Assembly: GCA_016841945.1 (NCBI GenBank)
Contig: JAENYC010000032.1
Coordinates: forward strand, 1-38,390
Direction: 5' to 3'
From: Haloplasma contractile
GTDB lineage: Bacteria; Bacillota_I; Bacilli_A; Haloplasmatales; Haloplasmataceae
DNA: 38,390 nucleotides
This document shows positions 1 to 8,294 of the stretch, piece by piece (within the stretch, counting starts at the first letter, position 1; each line of letters begins with the position of its first letter). Under the pieces are notes generated by a model. That model made no database searches. It was not told where the DNA came from and saw only the letters and a list, made by a program, of their open reading frames with translations. A program made the translations under genes and the position numbers.

Positions 1-43
1 CTAATCCGCTCTAACATTTTTCTACAAAATTTACACAAACTAC

Positions 44-72
44 TTGACAAGCTCTCAATTGATGCGTATTAT
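44..72 (+). promoter_or_regulatory. Possible promoter antisense to the metallophosphoesterase gene
   Basis: TTGACA (44-49), 17-base spacer, TATTAT (67-72) on the plus strand. It points into the 3' end of the minus-strand gene at 69. No plus-strand gene follows for kilobases, so this is either a chance match in AT-rich DNA or an antisense start. The match to consensus is seen directly; activity is not. Confidence 0.25.
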
Positions 73-884
73 TTTTGTCTAATATCAAGGCTTATCTCAA
101 CAATCTCAGGTCGTGCAAAAAAACGAATCGGTAAACCCACAACTCCAATACCGTTTGTGATAATGAGTTTAATCTGATTGATTTGTTTTAAACCTTTACG
201 ATATTTTTGTTTATAATTCGATGGAATATACGGTGCATACATCCCAAATATCGTGACTTGACCACCATGTGTATGACCACTTAACATCAAATTGATATTA
301 TGATTTTTGATTTCTTCTACATAATCTGGATTATGAGAGACCAATATAATAAAATCATCTGTATCTACATCATGTAAAGTATTCTTAATATCAGGTTTAT
401 CATATAGATAATCAGCAACTCCTCCAATTTTAATTCTTTCATTATCCTTCACTATCCAATAAGATTTATTATCAAGTGATTTTATATCATTTACTTTCAT
501 CGCATTAAGTATTTTCTCTTTTGAAACATCGATATCATGATTACCTATAACACCATAAATGCCATATTTGGCATTCATTTGGTTCAATTCCTTAAATAAT
601 GGTTCAATATATTTAAAACTAGCACTAATGTAATCCCCACCTAAAATGATTAAATCAGGTTTTAAATCGTTAACTCTTCTAACAATTCTTTTAATAAATC
701 TTTTAGATACAATGGATGAATGATGAAAATCACTAATAAATATGATTTTAAATTGATCAAAATTTTTCTTATTGATATATACTTTATATTTTGTTGTTTT
801 AATCCAGAATCTTTCAATAAATGAATAGATAAAAAGTAATAAAAATAAAATCGTTAAAATAAATAACACATTGATCCAATCCAT
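69..884 (-). CDS. Membrane-anchored metallophosphoesterase (YkuE-like, calcineurin fold)
   Basis: A calcineurin-like phosphohydrolase of the YkuE type, 271 residues from the chosen start. The metal-site motifs appear in family order: FISDFHHS (DxH), GGDY, GNHD, SHNPD and SGHTHGGQ. One N-terminal hydrophobic stretch (residues about 4-22) is a membrane anchor, so the catalytic domain is probably displayed outside the membrane. Members hydrolyse phosphoesters such as lipid-pyrophosphate or nucleotide-type substrates; the substrate here is unknown. The ATG at 884 is preferred. A TTG at 917 would add 11 residues and overlap the upstream gene by 20 bases, and neither start has a strong RBS. It appears to be cotranscribed with the metallo-beta-lactamase-fold gene upstream. 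Confidence 0.85.
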   Translation of the reverse strand: MDWINVLFILTILFLLLFIYSFIERFWIKTTKYKVYINKKNFDQFKIIFISDFHHSSIVSKRFIKRIVRRVNDLKPDLIILGGDYISASFKYIEPLFKELNQMNAKYGIYGVIGNHDIDVSKEKILNAMKVNDIKSLDNKSYWIVKDNERIKIGGVADYLYDKPDIKNTLHDVDTDDFIILVSHNPDYVEEIKNHNINLMLSGHTHGGQVTIFGMYAPYIPSNYKQKYRKGLKQINQIKLIITNGIGVVGLPIRFFARPEIVEISLDIRQK

Positions 885-897
885 AACATACCACGCT

Positions 898-1812
898 TTA
901 CTTAATAATATTATCAAAATAATCTCTTAAATCTTCTTTTAAATCTTGATAGCTTAGTTCAGATATATCCCATATCCTTTTTTGATAATAATGATGTCTT
1001 TGACTAATATAATGCCATAAATCTATTTTATGTTCATAATAGTTAAAGTGTTCTTGTAATTCATTTCTCATTTTTTCTTCGTATTGTAGTAATAATAAAT
1101 TTTTCATATTGATACCATGTCGTATCGGTGCTTGTTTAGTTGTATTAGTAAGATATCTACCTGACATCACATCTTTTAGATAAAGTATGTGTTCATCAAT
1201 TAATGTTTCTGATACGATGTTAGAATGGGTAGTAATAATTATATTTGGTTTTAAACGCTTTATCAATTCTAAAGAGTCAATATATTTATCAAGATGAAGG
1301 TAACTTAAAATTGGAATTGGTTTTTCTAATAAATCTCCTACATAAACATTCTTTTCATCTTTATCAAAACAGATGGTTGAATCAATCGTATGACCCGGCG
1401 CATAAATAAATTCTATGCCTATATCCTCAAAAACTAATTGTTTCTTAAAGGTGATAGTTGGATATTTAATCTTTATTGTATCATCATGAAAATTTGAATA
1501 TATTTCAAGATCTAATATAGCTCGTTCTTTCATCCGCTTTGAACATGATTGATGGGCAATAATTGGGGCATCAAAAGCATCATTTCCCCATATATGGTCC
1601 CAATCTGAATGAGAATTAAAAATATATAATTGCTTATCCATTAAATCATTAGTTTGTATGTATTGTTTAACATGTTCCATTGATTTCTTTCCTTCATGTG
1701 TATCACATAAAATGAGTTTATCCATCGCATTGATTAAATAAACACTATCTCCAAATTCAAATGTGAATAAAATACCACGAGAACCTATTTCTTTTATTTC
1801 ACTAAGTCTCAT
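898..1812 (-). CDS. Metallo-beta-lactamase-fold hydrolase
   Basis: A 304-residue MBL-fold protein. The first metal motif reads HSDWDH (residues 68-73), an HxDxDH form in which the usual second His is Asp. The APGHTIDS segment (His about 140), GDLLE (bridging Asp about 160) and TTHSN (His about 197) supply the remaining ligands. The C-terminal 90 residues are helical and charged and match nothing I recognise. The start has a perfect RBS (AGGAGG, then AAATC, ATG). It is probably a hydrolase of a thioester, phosphodiester or lactone; the exact substrate cannot be read. It is first of an apparent two-gene unit with the metallophosphoesterase, separated from the DHH genes by a palindromic terminator. 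Confidence 0.8.
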   Translation of the reverse strand: MRLSEIKEIGSRGILFTFEFGDSVYLINAMDKLILCDTHEGKKSMEHVKQYIQTNDLMDKQLYIFNSHSDWDHIWGNDAFDAPIIAHQSCSKRMKERAILDLEIYSNFHDDTIKIKYPTITFKKQLVFEDIGIEFIYAPGHTIDSTICFDKDEKNVYVGDLLEKPIPILSYLHLDKYIDSLELIKRLKPNIIITTHSNIVSETLIDEHILYLKDVMSGRYLTNTTKQAPIRHGINMKNLLLLQYEEKMRNELQEHFNYYEHKIDLWHYISQRHHYYQKRIWDISELSYQDLKEDLRDYFDNIIK

Positions 1813-1861
1813 GATTTCCTCCTCTTAAACCTTTTTATTCATTTTATCATTTAATAGTGTT

Positions 1862-1891
1862 GAAAAGAAGTGTTAATTAACACTTCTTTTC
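1862..1891 (-). terminator. Perfect 30-bp palindromic terminator after the DHH pair
   Basis: Bases 1862-1876 and 1877-1891 are exact reverse complements. The stem overlaps the stop codon of the DHH gene. Read on the minus strand, the GAAGTG...CACTTC core is followed by TTTTC. It separates the DHH pair from the MBL/metallophosphoesterase pair. Confidence 0.7.
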
Positions 1892-2833
1892 ATATTTTAA
1901 ACATATTTCATCTGCATCTTCAATGATGTTGTCAACAATATCCCATGAATCAACCAACGCACCACTCGCAAAATTGTGACCCCCGCCACCATATTTTGTC
2001 GCTAACTTATTAACAATTGGGCCTCTTGAGCGGAATTCAACACGAACTTTACCTAAGTCTTTATATTCAACAAAGAAAATCCAGGTGATGATTTCTTTGA
2101 TATTGGCTAATCTATTTACTTTAATTGATGCAAATTCTTCGCTAATATGAAATCTTTCTAATAATTCCTTCTCTATTTTCATATATGCTAAACCATTTTT
2201 TGTATATTGAAATTGATTTAATATATAACCTTCAAATTTCAACTCAGCAATTGTTTGATGATAAATATCAGCATATAATGCTTGTTTATCAAAACCAAAC
2301 TGATATAATTCAGCACCATACATTAATGTGCGTGGTGTAACACTATTATAGTAATAACGTCCTGTATCGGTTAAAGTACCGGCATATAAACACCTAGCCG
2401 CTTTTTCTGTCATGATTAGTTTATCTTTATTTTGTATAAATAGGTCAACAATCATTTCTGTTGCTGATGCGAAACTGGTATCCACCCATTCAATATCTCC
2501 AAATTCTTCTGTTTTAGGGTGATGATCTATTTTAATCAAAGCATCACCATTTAAAAATCTCTTATCATTAACTCTTTCTTTATTTCCAACATCAACTATA
2601 ATAACTAAGGACTGCTCATATTCTTCATCAGATATTTCATCTAAATCACCTAAGAATCTTGTACTTTCATTATGATGACCAACAGCGAAAACATCCTTAT
2701 TAGGATAGGTTGCTTTAATCATATATTTTAAACCTAATTGTGAACCCATGCAATCACAGTCTGGATTGATATGATGATGAATAATAATCTTTTCATAATT
2801 TTCAATTAATTCAAGAATTCTTTTTTGAATCAT
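1877..2833 (-). CDS. DHH/DHHA1 phosphoesterase, NrnA-like (copy 1)
   Basis: A 318-residue protein with an N-terminal DHH domain and a C-terminal DHHA1 domain. HHHINPDCDCMGSQ supplies the first metal ligands, IIVDVGN the next Asp, KIDHHP is the DHH motif, and GGGGHNFASGA is the DHHA1 substrate loop. NrnA-type enzymes degrade nanoRNA and short oligonucleotides, and dephosphorylate pAp; some members cleave cyclic-dinucleotide breakdown products. The start at 2833 is chosen over an ATG at 2869 because AGGAG lies eight bases before it and the upstream gene stops at 2847. It is a tandem paralogue of the next gene, with all catalytic motifs kept in both copies. Confidence 0.88.
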   Translation of the reverse strand: MIQKRILELIENYEKIIIHHHINPDCDCMGSQLGLKYMIKATYPNKDVFAVGHHNESTRFLGDLDEISDEEYEQSLVIIVDVGNKERVNDKRFLNGDALIKIDHHPKTEEFGDIEWVDTSFASATEMIVDLFIQNKDKLIMTEKAARCLYAGTLTDTGRYYYNSVTPRTLMYGAELYQFGFDKQALYADIYHQTIAELKFEGYILNQFQYTKNGLAYMKIEKELLERFHISEEFASIKVNRLANIKEIITWIFFVEYKDLGKVRVEFRSRGPIVNKLATKYGGGGHNFASGALVDSWDIVDNIIEDADEICLKYEKKC

Positions 2834-2846
2834 CTTTTTTCTCCTA

Positions 2847-3800
2847 TTATTGATTTTGAAATTCTTCACACAATTTATCAGCGTCTTTTATTATACGGTC
2901 TACCATATCCCAATCATCACATAGTGTACCACTGGCCCAAATATGGCCTCCACCACCATATTTAGCCGCTAGTTTATTAACTATTGGGCCTCTTGAACGA
3001 AAACTTGTCCGAATTTTACCTAAATCTTTATCATCTGTGAAAAACATCCACATGATAATTTCTTTGATGTTCGCTAAGGTATTAACCATACCAGAAGCAT
3101 AGTCAGCCGTAATATTAAACTCATCTAAAATTTCCTGGGTGATTTTCATGTATCCCAATCCATTTTCAGTATAGTGAAAATGATTCATTAAAAATCCATT
3201 GAATTTCATTTCAGCAATTGATTTATAATACAGGTTGGCATATAGTGCTTGCTTATCAAAGCCAAATTGATACACCTCAGCACCATATCTAAGTGTTCTT
3301 TCTGTCACACTATTATAATAAAAACGACCTGTATCAGTTAAGAGACCTGCATATAACACCATGGCAGCTTCTTCTGTCATCACCAATTGTTTTTTGTTAT
3401 ACAAGTAAAGTTCAATAATCATCTCTGTTGCGGCAGCATAGGTGGTATCCACCCACTCTAATGAACAAAATTCCTCTGTCAGTGGATGATGATCGATTTT
3501 TATGATTTCCTTTCCATTCATAAAACGTTCATCATCAATTCTTCTTTTATCGCCAACATCTACGATAATGACGAGTGCATCTTGATATATATCATCACTA
3601 ATACTGTCCATTGGACCCATAAATTCTGTACGATTTGAATGAGCACCTACTGCGTATACAGATTTATCTTTAAATGATGCTTGAAGTATATATTTCAACC
3701 CTAATTGTGAACCAATACAATCTGGGTCAGGACTCACATGATGATGGATAATAATCGTTTCATATTCTAAAATCTTCTCAAATATTTCTTTTTGTATCAT
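2847..3800 (-). CDS. DHH/DHHA1 phosphoesterase, NrnA-like (copy 2)
   Basis: A 317-residue paralogue of the gene downstream, clearly similar along the whole length. HHHVSPDPDCIGSQ, IIVDVGD, KIDHHP and GGGGHIWASGT are all present, so it should be active. A strong RBS (TTGGAGG, then TTTT, ATG) precedes the start. The gap to copy 1 is 13 bases, so they form one transcript. Differences such as NPDCDC versus SPDPDC near the metal site and HNFASG versus HIWASG in the DHHA1 loop could mean different substrate lengths or sugar preference. With nuclease lipoproteins next door, a role in finishing degradation of short oligonucleotides is plausible but inferred. Confidence 0.88.
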   Translation of the reverse strand: MIQKEIFEKILEYETIIIHHHVSPDPDCIGSQLGLKYILQASFKDKSVYAVGAHSNRTEFMGPMDSISDDIYQDALVIIVDVGDKRRIDDERFMNGKEIIKIDHHPLTEEFCSLEWVDTTYAAATEMIIELYLYNKKQLVMTEEAAMVLYAGLLTDTGRFYYNSVTERTLRYGAEVYQFGFDKQALYANLYYKSIAEMKFNGFLMNHFHYTENGLGYMKITQEILDEFNITADYASGMVNTLANIKEIIMWMFFTDDKDLGKIRTSFRSRGPIVNKLAAKYGGGGHIWASGTLCDDWDMVDRIIKDADKLCEEFQNQ

Positions 3801-3822
3801 AAAACCTCCAATTTATAAAAAA

Positions 3823-3860
3823 TATAGTGTTAATAAGATTATTAACTTATTAACACTATA
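3823..3860 (-). terminator. Terminator after the first thermonuclease gene
   Basis: A 15-bp perfect inverted repeat (3823-3837 with 3846-3860), loop of eight bases, followed on the minus strand by a run of T. It also lies in the leader of the DHH pair, whose promoter may be a weak TTGATT...TATTAT just upstream; if so it could act as an attenuator. Confidence 0.65.
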
Positions 3861-3885
3861 TAATACCATACTATGTAAATAATAA

Positions 3886-5382
3886 TCAACCTTTAGGCGC
3901 ATTTTGTTCATAATCCCAATATGGATCTAGTAAATCACTCCACATTCCTATATCTTCTAACTGTGCTTTATCTTGTGTCTCCCTTATTAACACGTCGTAT
4001 TTGGCTGGTTCTCCTGTATAAAACGTATATCTATCATCCGCTAGTCCCAAAGCCATTAAATTATACTGGAGTAATTCTTCATCAACCCATACCCAAGCTA
4101 ATAAGCGTCCATAATCATCACGAGGACCTTCAACCATATCAGATTCTAAATAAAAATGACTACCTTGTGTTAAAACATGACAAGTATATTCACTCCCAGG
4201 ATATCCCCATTCTTCAGCTCCTATATCAGGATGATGTGTTTCTAAAGTATTAACGCCTAAAAACCGTATACTCTCATTTTCTATTGTACCGTCTGGTTGA
4301 GTAACTAAAAATCGGGCTGTATCTCCATCAACACAGGATGAAAATTCAACTTCTTGTAATGCATTTTCATTCCAAAAATCACCATTTAATTTATCTTCTG
4401 GAAATACTGGTCCATCATAATAAAAATAATTTGTTAGTTCTAAACTCCAATAAGCCTGTTCAACTAAATTAAGGTGATATATTTTCTCAAGAGGCAATTC
4501 ATCATTCAATGAAAAACTAGCTTTTAAATCTATTTCTATATCTTCACTTGAACTATCGACACGAACTAAATCATTTTCTACAATCCTAATTTCAGGTGAT
4601 TCAGTCGTCCATGTAATAACTACATCATCATATTGAGTTGGCAATGTGTAATTTAAAGATATGTTATCTGGCATATATAAAAGTTCATAGGCCCTTTTTA
4701 ATTTATCCGAATCAGTAATATAAGAACTTCCCACGATGTCTTTATTATAATTAACAATCATTAAGTGACCATAAGCTTCTGAATGATAGTAAACACCTGT
4801 TACATCTACATAATGTTTGTTTTGTATAGATAGATTACCTATCACATTTACGATAAACTGATCTTCATGATCATAAATTACACGATTCACCATATCTACA
4901 TTTACTAATGTAATCAGTCGCCCTTCATACAATGATAATGTAGTATAATCTGATACGACAAGTGGTTCTGGTAATGTTGATTGATTGTTCAATATTTTAA
5001 TATCACTTAAATTCTTAATCTTTAATTGTATAATGCCATCCATAACACTCTTTTTCCCCGATATTCTAACTTCTGTACCAATAAAAGAAGTGTCAATACT
5101 TAGACCAAAAGTACTCCCACCTGAAACATATATACCCGCTGTAGTATCTTGTACAAAAAAATCTCCATCATCAACTGCAGTTATAACGCCTTCAATATTA
5201 ACAAAAGTATTATCACTATAATCAAGTACATCAATTACATAAGAAACTCTATCATGATCAAATGTTGTTGTAACACTTGGTTGTATTGTAGTTGTTGTTA
5301 TTTCAGTATCTGAACGCATAAATGTACAACTAGATAATAAAAGCAAGATTAATAGTGAAAACATAAAACATATTCTTTTCAT
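3886..5382 (-). CDS. Lipoprotein with OB-fold, Ig-like and thermonuclease (SNase) domains
   Basis: 498 residues. A lipoprotein signal (LLLLSSC, Cys19) leads into a Thr-rich linker, an OB-fold-like region (about 58-220), a degenerate Ig-like domain (about 227-306) and a C-terminal staphylococcal-nuclease-type domain (about 345-480). Against S. aureus nuclease I see the VDGDT metal segment (Asp354), the Arg35 equivalent in SIRFLG (Arg373), the Glu43 equivalent (Glu381) and the Arg87 equivalent in DDYGR (Arg426). The Asp40 calcium ligand is Asn378 (VNTLE for VDTPE). It is probably a surface nuclease for DNA/RNA, possibly with altered metal binding. It has its own promoter and terminator, a GAGGT-type RBS, and sits beside a second SNase operon. 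Confidence 0.87.
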   Translation of the reverse strand: MKRICFMFSLLILLLLSSCTFMRSDTEITTTTIQPSVTTTFDHDRVSYVIDVLDYSDNTFVNIEGVITAVDDGDFFVQDTTAGIYVSGGSTFGLSIDTSFIGTEVRISGKKSVMDGIIQLKIKNLSDIKILNNQSTLPEPLVVSDYTTLSLYEGRLITLVNVDMVNRVIYDHEDQFIVNVIGNLSIQNKHYVDVTGVYYHSEAYGHLMIVNYNKDIVGSSYITDSDKLKRAYELLYMPDNISLNYTLPTQYDDVVITWTTESPEIRIVENDLVRVDSSSEDIEIDLKASFSLNDELPLEKIYHLNLVEQAYWSLELTNYFYYDGPVFPEDKLNGDFWNENALQEVEFSSCVDGDTARFLVTQPDGTIENESIRFLGVNTLETHHPDIGAEEWGYPGSEYTCHVLTQGSHFYLESDMVEGPRDDYGRLLAWVWVDEELLQYNLMALGLADDRYTFYTGEPAKYDVLIRETQDKAQLEDIGMWSDLLDPYWDYEQNAPKG

Positions 5383-5412
5383 ATAAGTACCTCTTTTCTA
5401 TATTGCTAGTTA

Positions 5413-5441
5413 ATTATATAAAAAATATGATTTGAAGTCAA
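5413..5441 (-). promoter_or_regulatory. Promoter of the first thermonuclease gene
   Basis: On the minus strand: TTGACT (5441-5436), 17-base spacer, TATAAT (5418-5413). Transcription would begin about 25 bases before the start codon at 5382. Confidence 0.7.
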
Positions 5442-5495
5442 ACTAATAATTACTTATAACTATTAGTTCTTATGAAACTTTTATTCATTTATTAA

Positions 5496-5522
5496 TAAAA
5501 AAAGGGCTTCGAAAAGCCCTTT
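5496..5522 (-). terminator. Terminator closing the ABC importer/nuclease operon
   Basis: A 9-bp stem (5501-5509 with 5514-5522), CGAA-type loop, GGGC core, followed on the minus strand by a run of T. It lies 13 bases past the stop of the 912-residue lipoprotein gene. Confidence 0.88.
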
Positions 5523-5534
5523 AAGTCAATATTA

Positions 5535-8273
5535 TTAGTTAACAGTTGCTTCATCTAAATCTAAATGAGCTGGATCCACTACTATAAATTTATAATAAGA
5601 ACTAGAACAATCATACATATAGGCATAAATCGTACCTGTATATTCTACTGCTTCACCAGTAAAAGAATCTAACCAGTTATCTCCTAACGCAATTTTGTTA
5701 GCACCAACTTGTAATCCTAGATATTTACCATCATAGGCTTTGTCATTAATATCATTGATTAAACCTATTCTTAAGTAAGAAGTATCACCTATTCCTGAAT
5801 ATCTTGCCCAAATTGTTCCCTCAAATTTAACTAATTTATTATAATAGTCTGAATAATTTTGAATATCTCTATCAAATACAATCGCATTTTGAGTATCATG
5901 TGTCACGGCATTTTCTTCAGAAACAACTGTTAAAGCAGATACATTTGTTATTCTATCTCTAGAATAATCAACATTATAATCACCAATGATTTTTACTTCA
6001 TCTCCAACCTCTACAGTATTGTTAGAATCATCAACAGATATTGTTGTACCATCTAAATCTTGAATTAAATAACCTTCATCAGTTAATGCAGATACAATAC
6101 CAGTAACATAGGTAGTAGTATAATCAGTATAATGAGTTGGATATCCTTGATTATAAACTTCCGTTACAGTATAAGGAGAACCAAATACTGTGACTGTAAT
6201 ATCTTTTGTCACATCTTGTTCAGTTCCAATTGATAATGTAGCTCTTAAGGTTACATCAACATTACCACTTGCAGGAGGAGTAACAACACCTGCATTTGAA
6301 ATAACAGATGTATCTAAAGATTCCCAAGTAATACTTACATTACCAGTTAAATCAGTTGCTGGTAAAGTTATATCAGCAAATACTTCAGCTGGTAAATCTA
6401 GAATAGCTTGTGCCCCTGTTAAAAGGTCAGCATCAGATACAGTAGTAGATGCAACTGTATCAGATATAACAGATACACGCCAATGATCACTTCGATAACT
6501 ATGTAAGACAACGTCTAACGTTACAAAATCTCCTTCAAATGCTTCAATAGCTTCTATTAATGTTTCATCAGAATTATAATATATTTCAACTTTATCTCCT
6601 GACATATGGTCATAGATAAACACATTATTATATGAACCTTCAATTTTCACAAATCCAGTAAGAGTAACATATTGATTATAATCTAAAGGATTTGTTGAAT
6701 CTAAAGCAGCTAAATCTGTAAATGTTTTTGTTTGTGCTGTTGGAGCAGTAATAGTAGATGTACTTTCTGATGTCTCTAGAATATTAGTAAGTTCTGGCTG
6801 GTCATTATAAATGTCCAGTTGTCCTACTAATTTTACAACGTCGTTAACTTCTACATCGAACTCATCTGTATAAACAAATAATGAATTAGTACCATCTGAA
6901 ATATAGTATCCATCAGATTGAACACCAAACACTATACCTTCAACTGTAAACCAATCATATTTATTTGCTGCTAACACTTCAGAGATAGGACTAGGATTAG
7001 TTTCAATAACTGTAACATCTTTTGTAACTACGACAGGATCTAAATTATCAATTGTCAATGTTGCAGTCAATGTTACTTCTTCACTGGCATCTGCAGGGCG
7101 ACTAACTACTGCTGTTGAGCCATCTTGTGAAATAGTAAATACTGTTTGTTCAGCAGGAACTGACCATTCTATTGTTACATCACCAGTTAAATCAGTAGTA
7201 ATTAAGTTTAAATCAGTCATCGTTCCATAAGGTAAATTAATAAGAGCTTTTGCTGCGTCTAACTTCTCTTGAGGCGTCATAACAACTTCTTCTAAAGTAC
7301 CATCTACATATGACATACGGAATGTTTCTAAATCAGTACGATATGTGTGGAATATCAAATCAATTTTAACTTTCTTACCTACAAATGCTTTTACAGCATC
7401 TTCATTAGAATTATAGTTAATTTCTAACTCATTTCCATCACTATCAACAATATAAGCTGTATCATCTTCAACTTGAACAAATCCTTCAACTTGAACAAGT
7501 TTTGCATAATTAGATCTAACGTTCAAATCATATGAATTAGGGTCGTTAATTGTTGCTATTGTAGTTTGTTCAGGTTCTGGTAATTCATTATTACTACTTA
7601 CAATTGTATATCCATTAGGATCCTCAATTTCAGGCTGTCCATAGTATAGAACAAATGTACCTAATAGATTAACTTTATCTCCTACTACTACATCTTCAGA
7701 AGGTGCATCACTAGTATATACAAAGATATTACCTGTTTCATCACCAACATAATAACCATCTCCGATAACACCTAATACAGTAACATTTTCTAATGCAATC
7801 TCTGTATCTGGGTCTTGATCTAAAACACCCTCAACAGTAACACCAATTTTTTCAGGCGCTTCAATTACTCTTACACTAAACTCTTTTGTATCAGATACAT
7901 CACCCAAAGTTATTGTAGCTGTTAAAGTTAATGTTGCATTACCTGAGCCAAACTCTGGTCTCACTACTACACCATCATTACTTAATACATCCGTGTTACT
8001 TGATGCCCAAGTAATTGTTGTACCGTGTCTACCTTGTGTAGGTAATGTTAAATTATCTTTAACTTGACTTAAGTCACCTAAAATTAACGACGTTTTCGCT
8101 TCTGCAACTAGAGCGATATTTGGATCTTCAGTTGTTGTCGTCGTTTGTTCTTCAGTTGTTGTCGTTGTTTGTTGTTCAGTTGTTGTTTGATTTTTTAATA
8201 GATCACATGATGTTAAAACTAACATGAATGTAATGACAACAACAAATAAGTACTTCTTGAAAACTTTTAACAT
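5535..8273 (-). CDS. Large lipoprotein with three aBig-OB-OB repeat units
   Basis: 912 residues. A lipoprotein signal (LVLTSC, Cys23) and a TTTTTEE linker are followed by three units of about 300 residues. Each has a degenerate bacterial Ig-like domain (about 60-140, 338-425, 640-735; hallmark ITW-S and TLTAT) then two OB-fold-like modules (hallmarks V-GIV, DGYYI-D, VGD-VK--G). In units 1 and 2 the second OB module carries YNS(N/D)E and a conserved H(T/S)YR segment. No catalytic motif is seen. A surface ligand-binding role, possibly nucleic acid given OB folds and the linked nuclease genes, is inference. It is last in a six-gene operon, with an AAGGAGGAG RBS and a terminator just downstream. 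Confidence 0.8.
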   Translation of the reverse strand: MLKVFKKYLFVVVITFMLVLTSCDLLKNQTTTEQQTTTTTEEQTTTTTEDPNIALVAEAKTSLILGDLSQVKDNLTLPTQGRHGTTITWASSNTDVLSNDGVVVRPEFGSGNATLTLTATITLGDVSDTKEFSVRVIEAPEKIGVTVEGVLDQDPDTEIALENVTVLGVIGDGYYVGDETGNIFVYTSDAPSEDVVVGDKVNLLGTFVLYYGQPEIEDPNGYTIVSSNNELPEPEQTTIATINDPNSYDLNVRSNYAKLVQVEGFVQVEDDTAYIVDSDGNELEINYNSNEDAVKAFVGKKVKIDLIFHTYRTDLETFRMSYVDGTLEEVVMTPQEKLDAAKALINLPYGTMTDLNLITTDLTGDVTIEWSVPAEQTVFTISQDGSTAVVSRPADASEEVTLTATLTIDNLDPVVVTKDVTVIETNPSPISEVLAANKYDWFTVEGIVFGVQSDGYYISDGTNSLFVYTDEFDVEVNDVVKLVGQLDIYNDQPELTNILETSESTSTITAPTAQTKTFTDLAALDSTNPLDYNQYVTLTGFVKIEGSYNNVFIYDHMSGDKVEIYYNSDETLIEAIEAFEGDFVTLDVVLHSYRSDHWRVSVISDTVASTTVSDADLLTGAQAILDLPAEVFADITLPATDLTGNVSITWESLDTSVISNAGVVTPPASGNVDVTLRATLSIGTEQDVTKDITVTVFGSPYTVTEVYNQGYPTHYTDYTTTYVTGIVSALTDEGYLIQDLDGTTISVDDSNNTVEVGDEVKIIGDYNVDYSRDRITNVSALTVVSEENAVTHDTQNAIVFDRDIQNYSDYYNKLVKFEGTIWARYSGIGDTSYLRIGLINDINDKAYDGKYLGLQVGANKIALGDNWLDSFTGEAVEYTGTIYAYMYDCSSSYYKFIVVDPAHLDLDEATVN

Positions 8274-8294
8274 ATTTCTCCTCCTTATTGGCTT

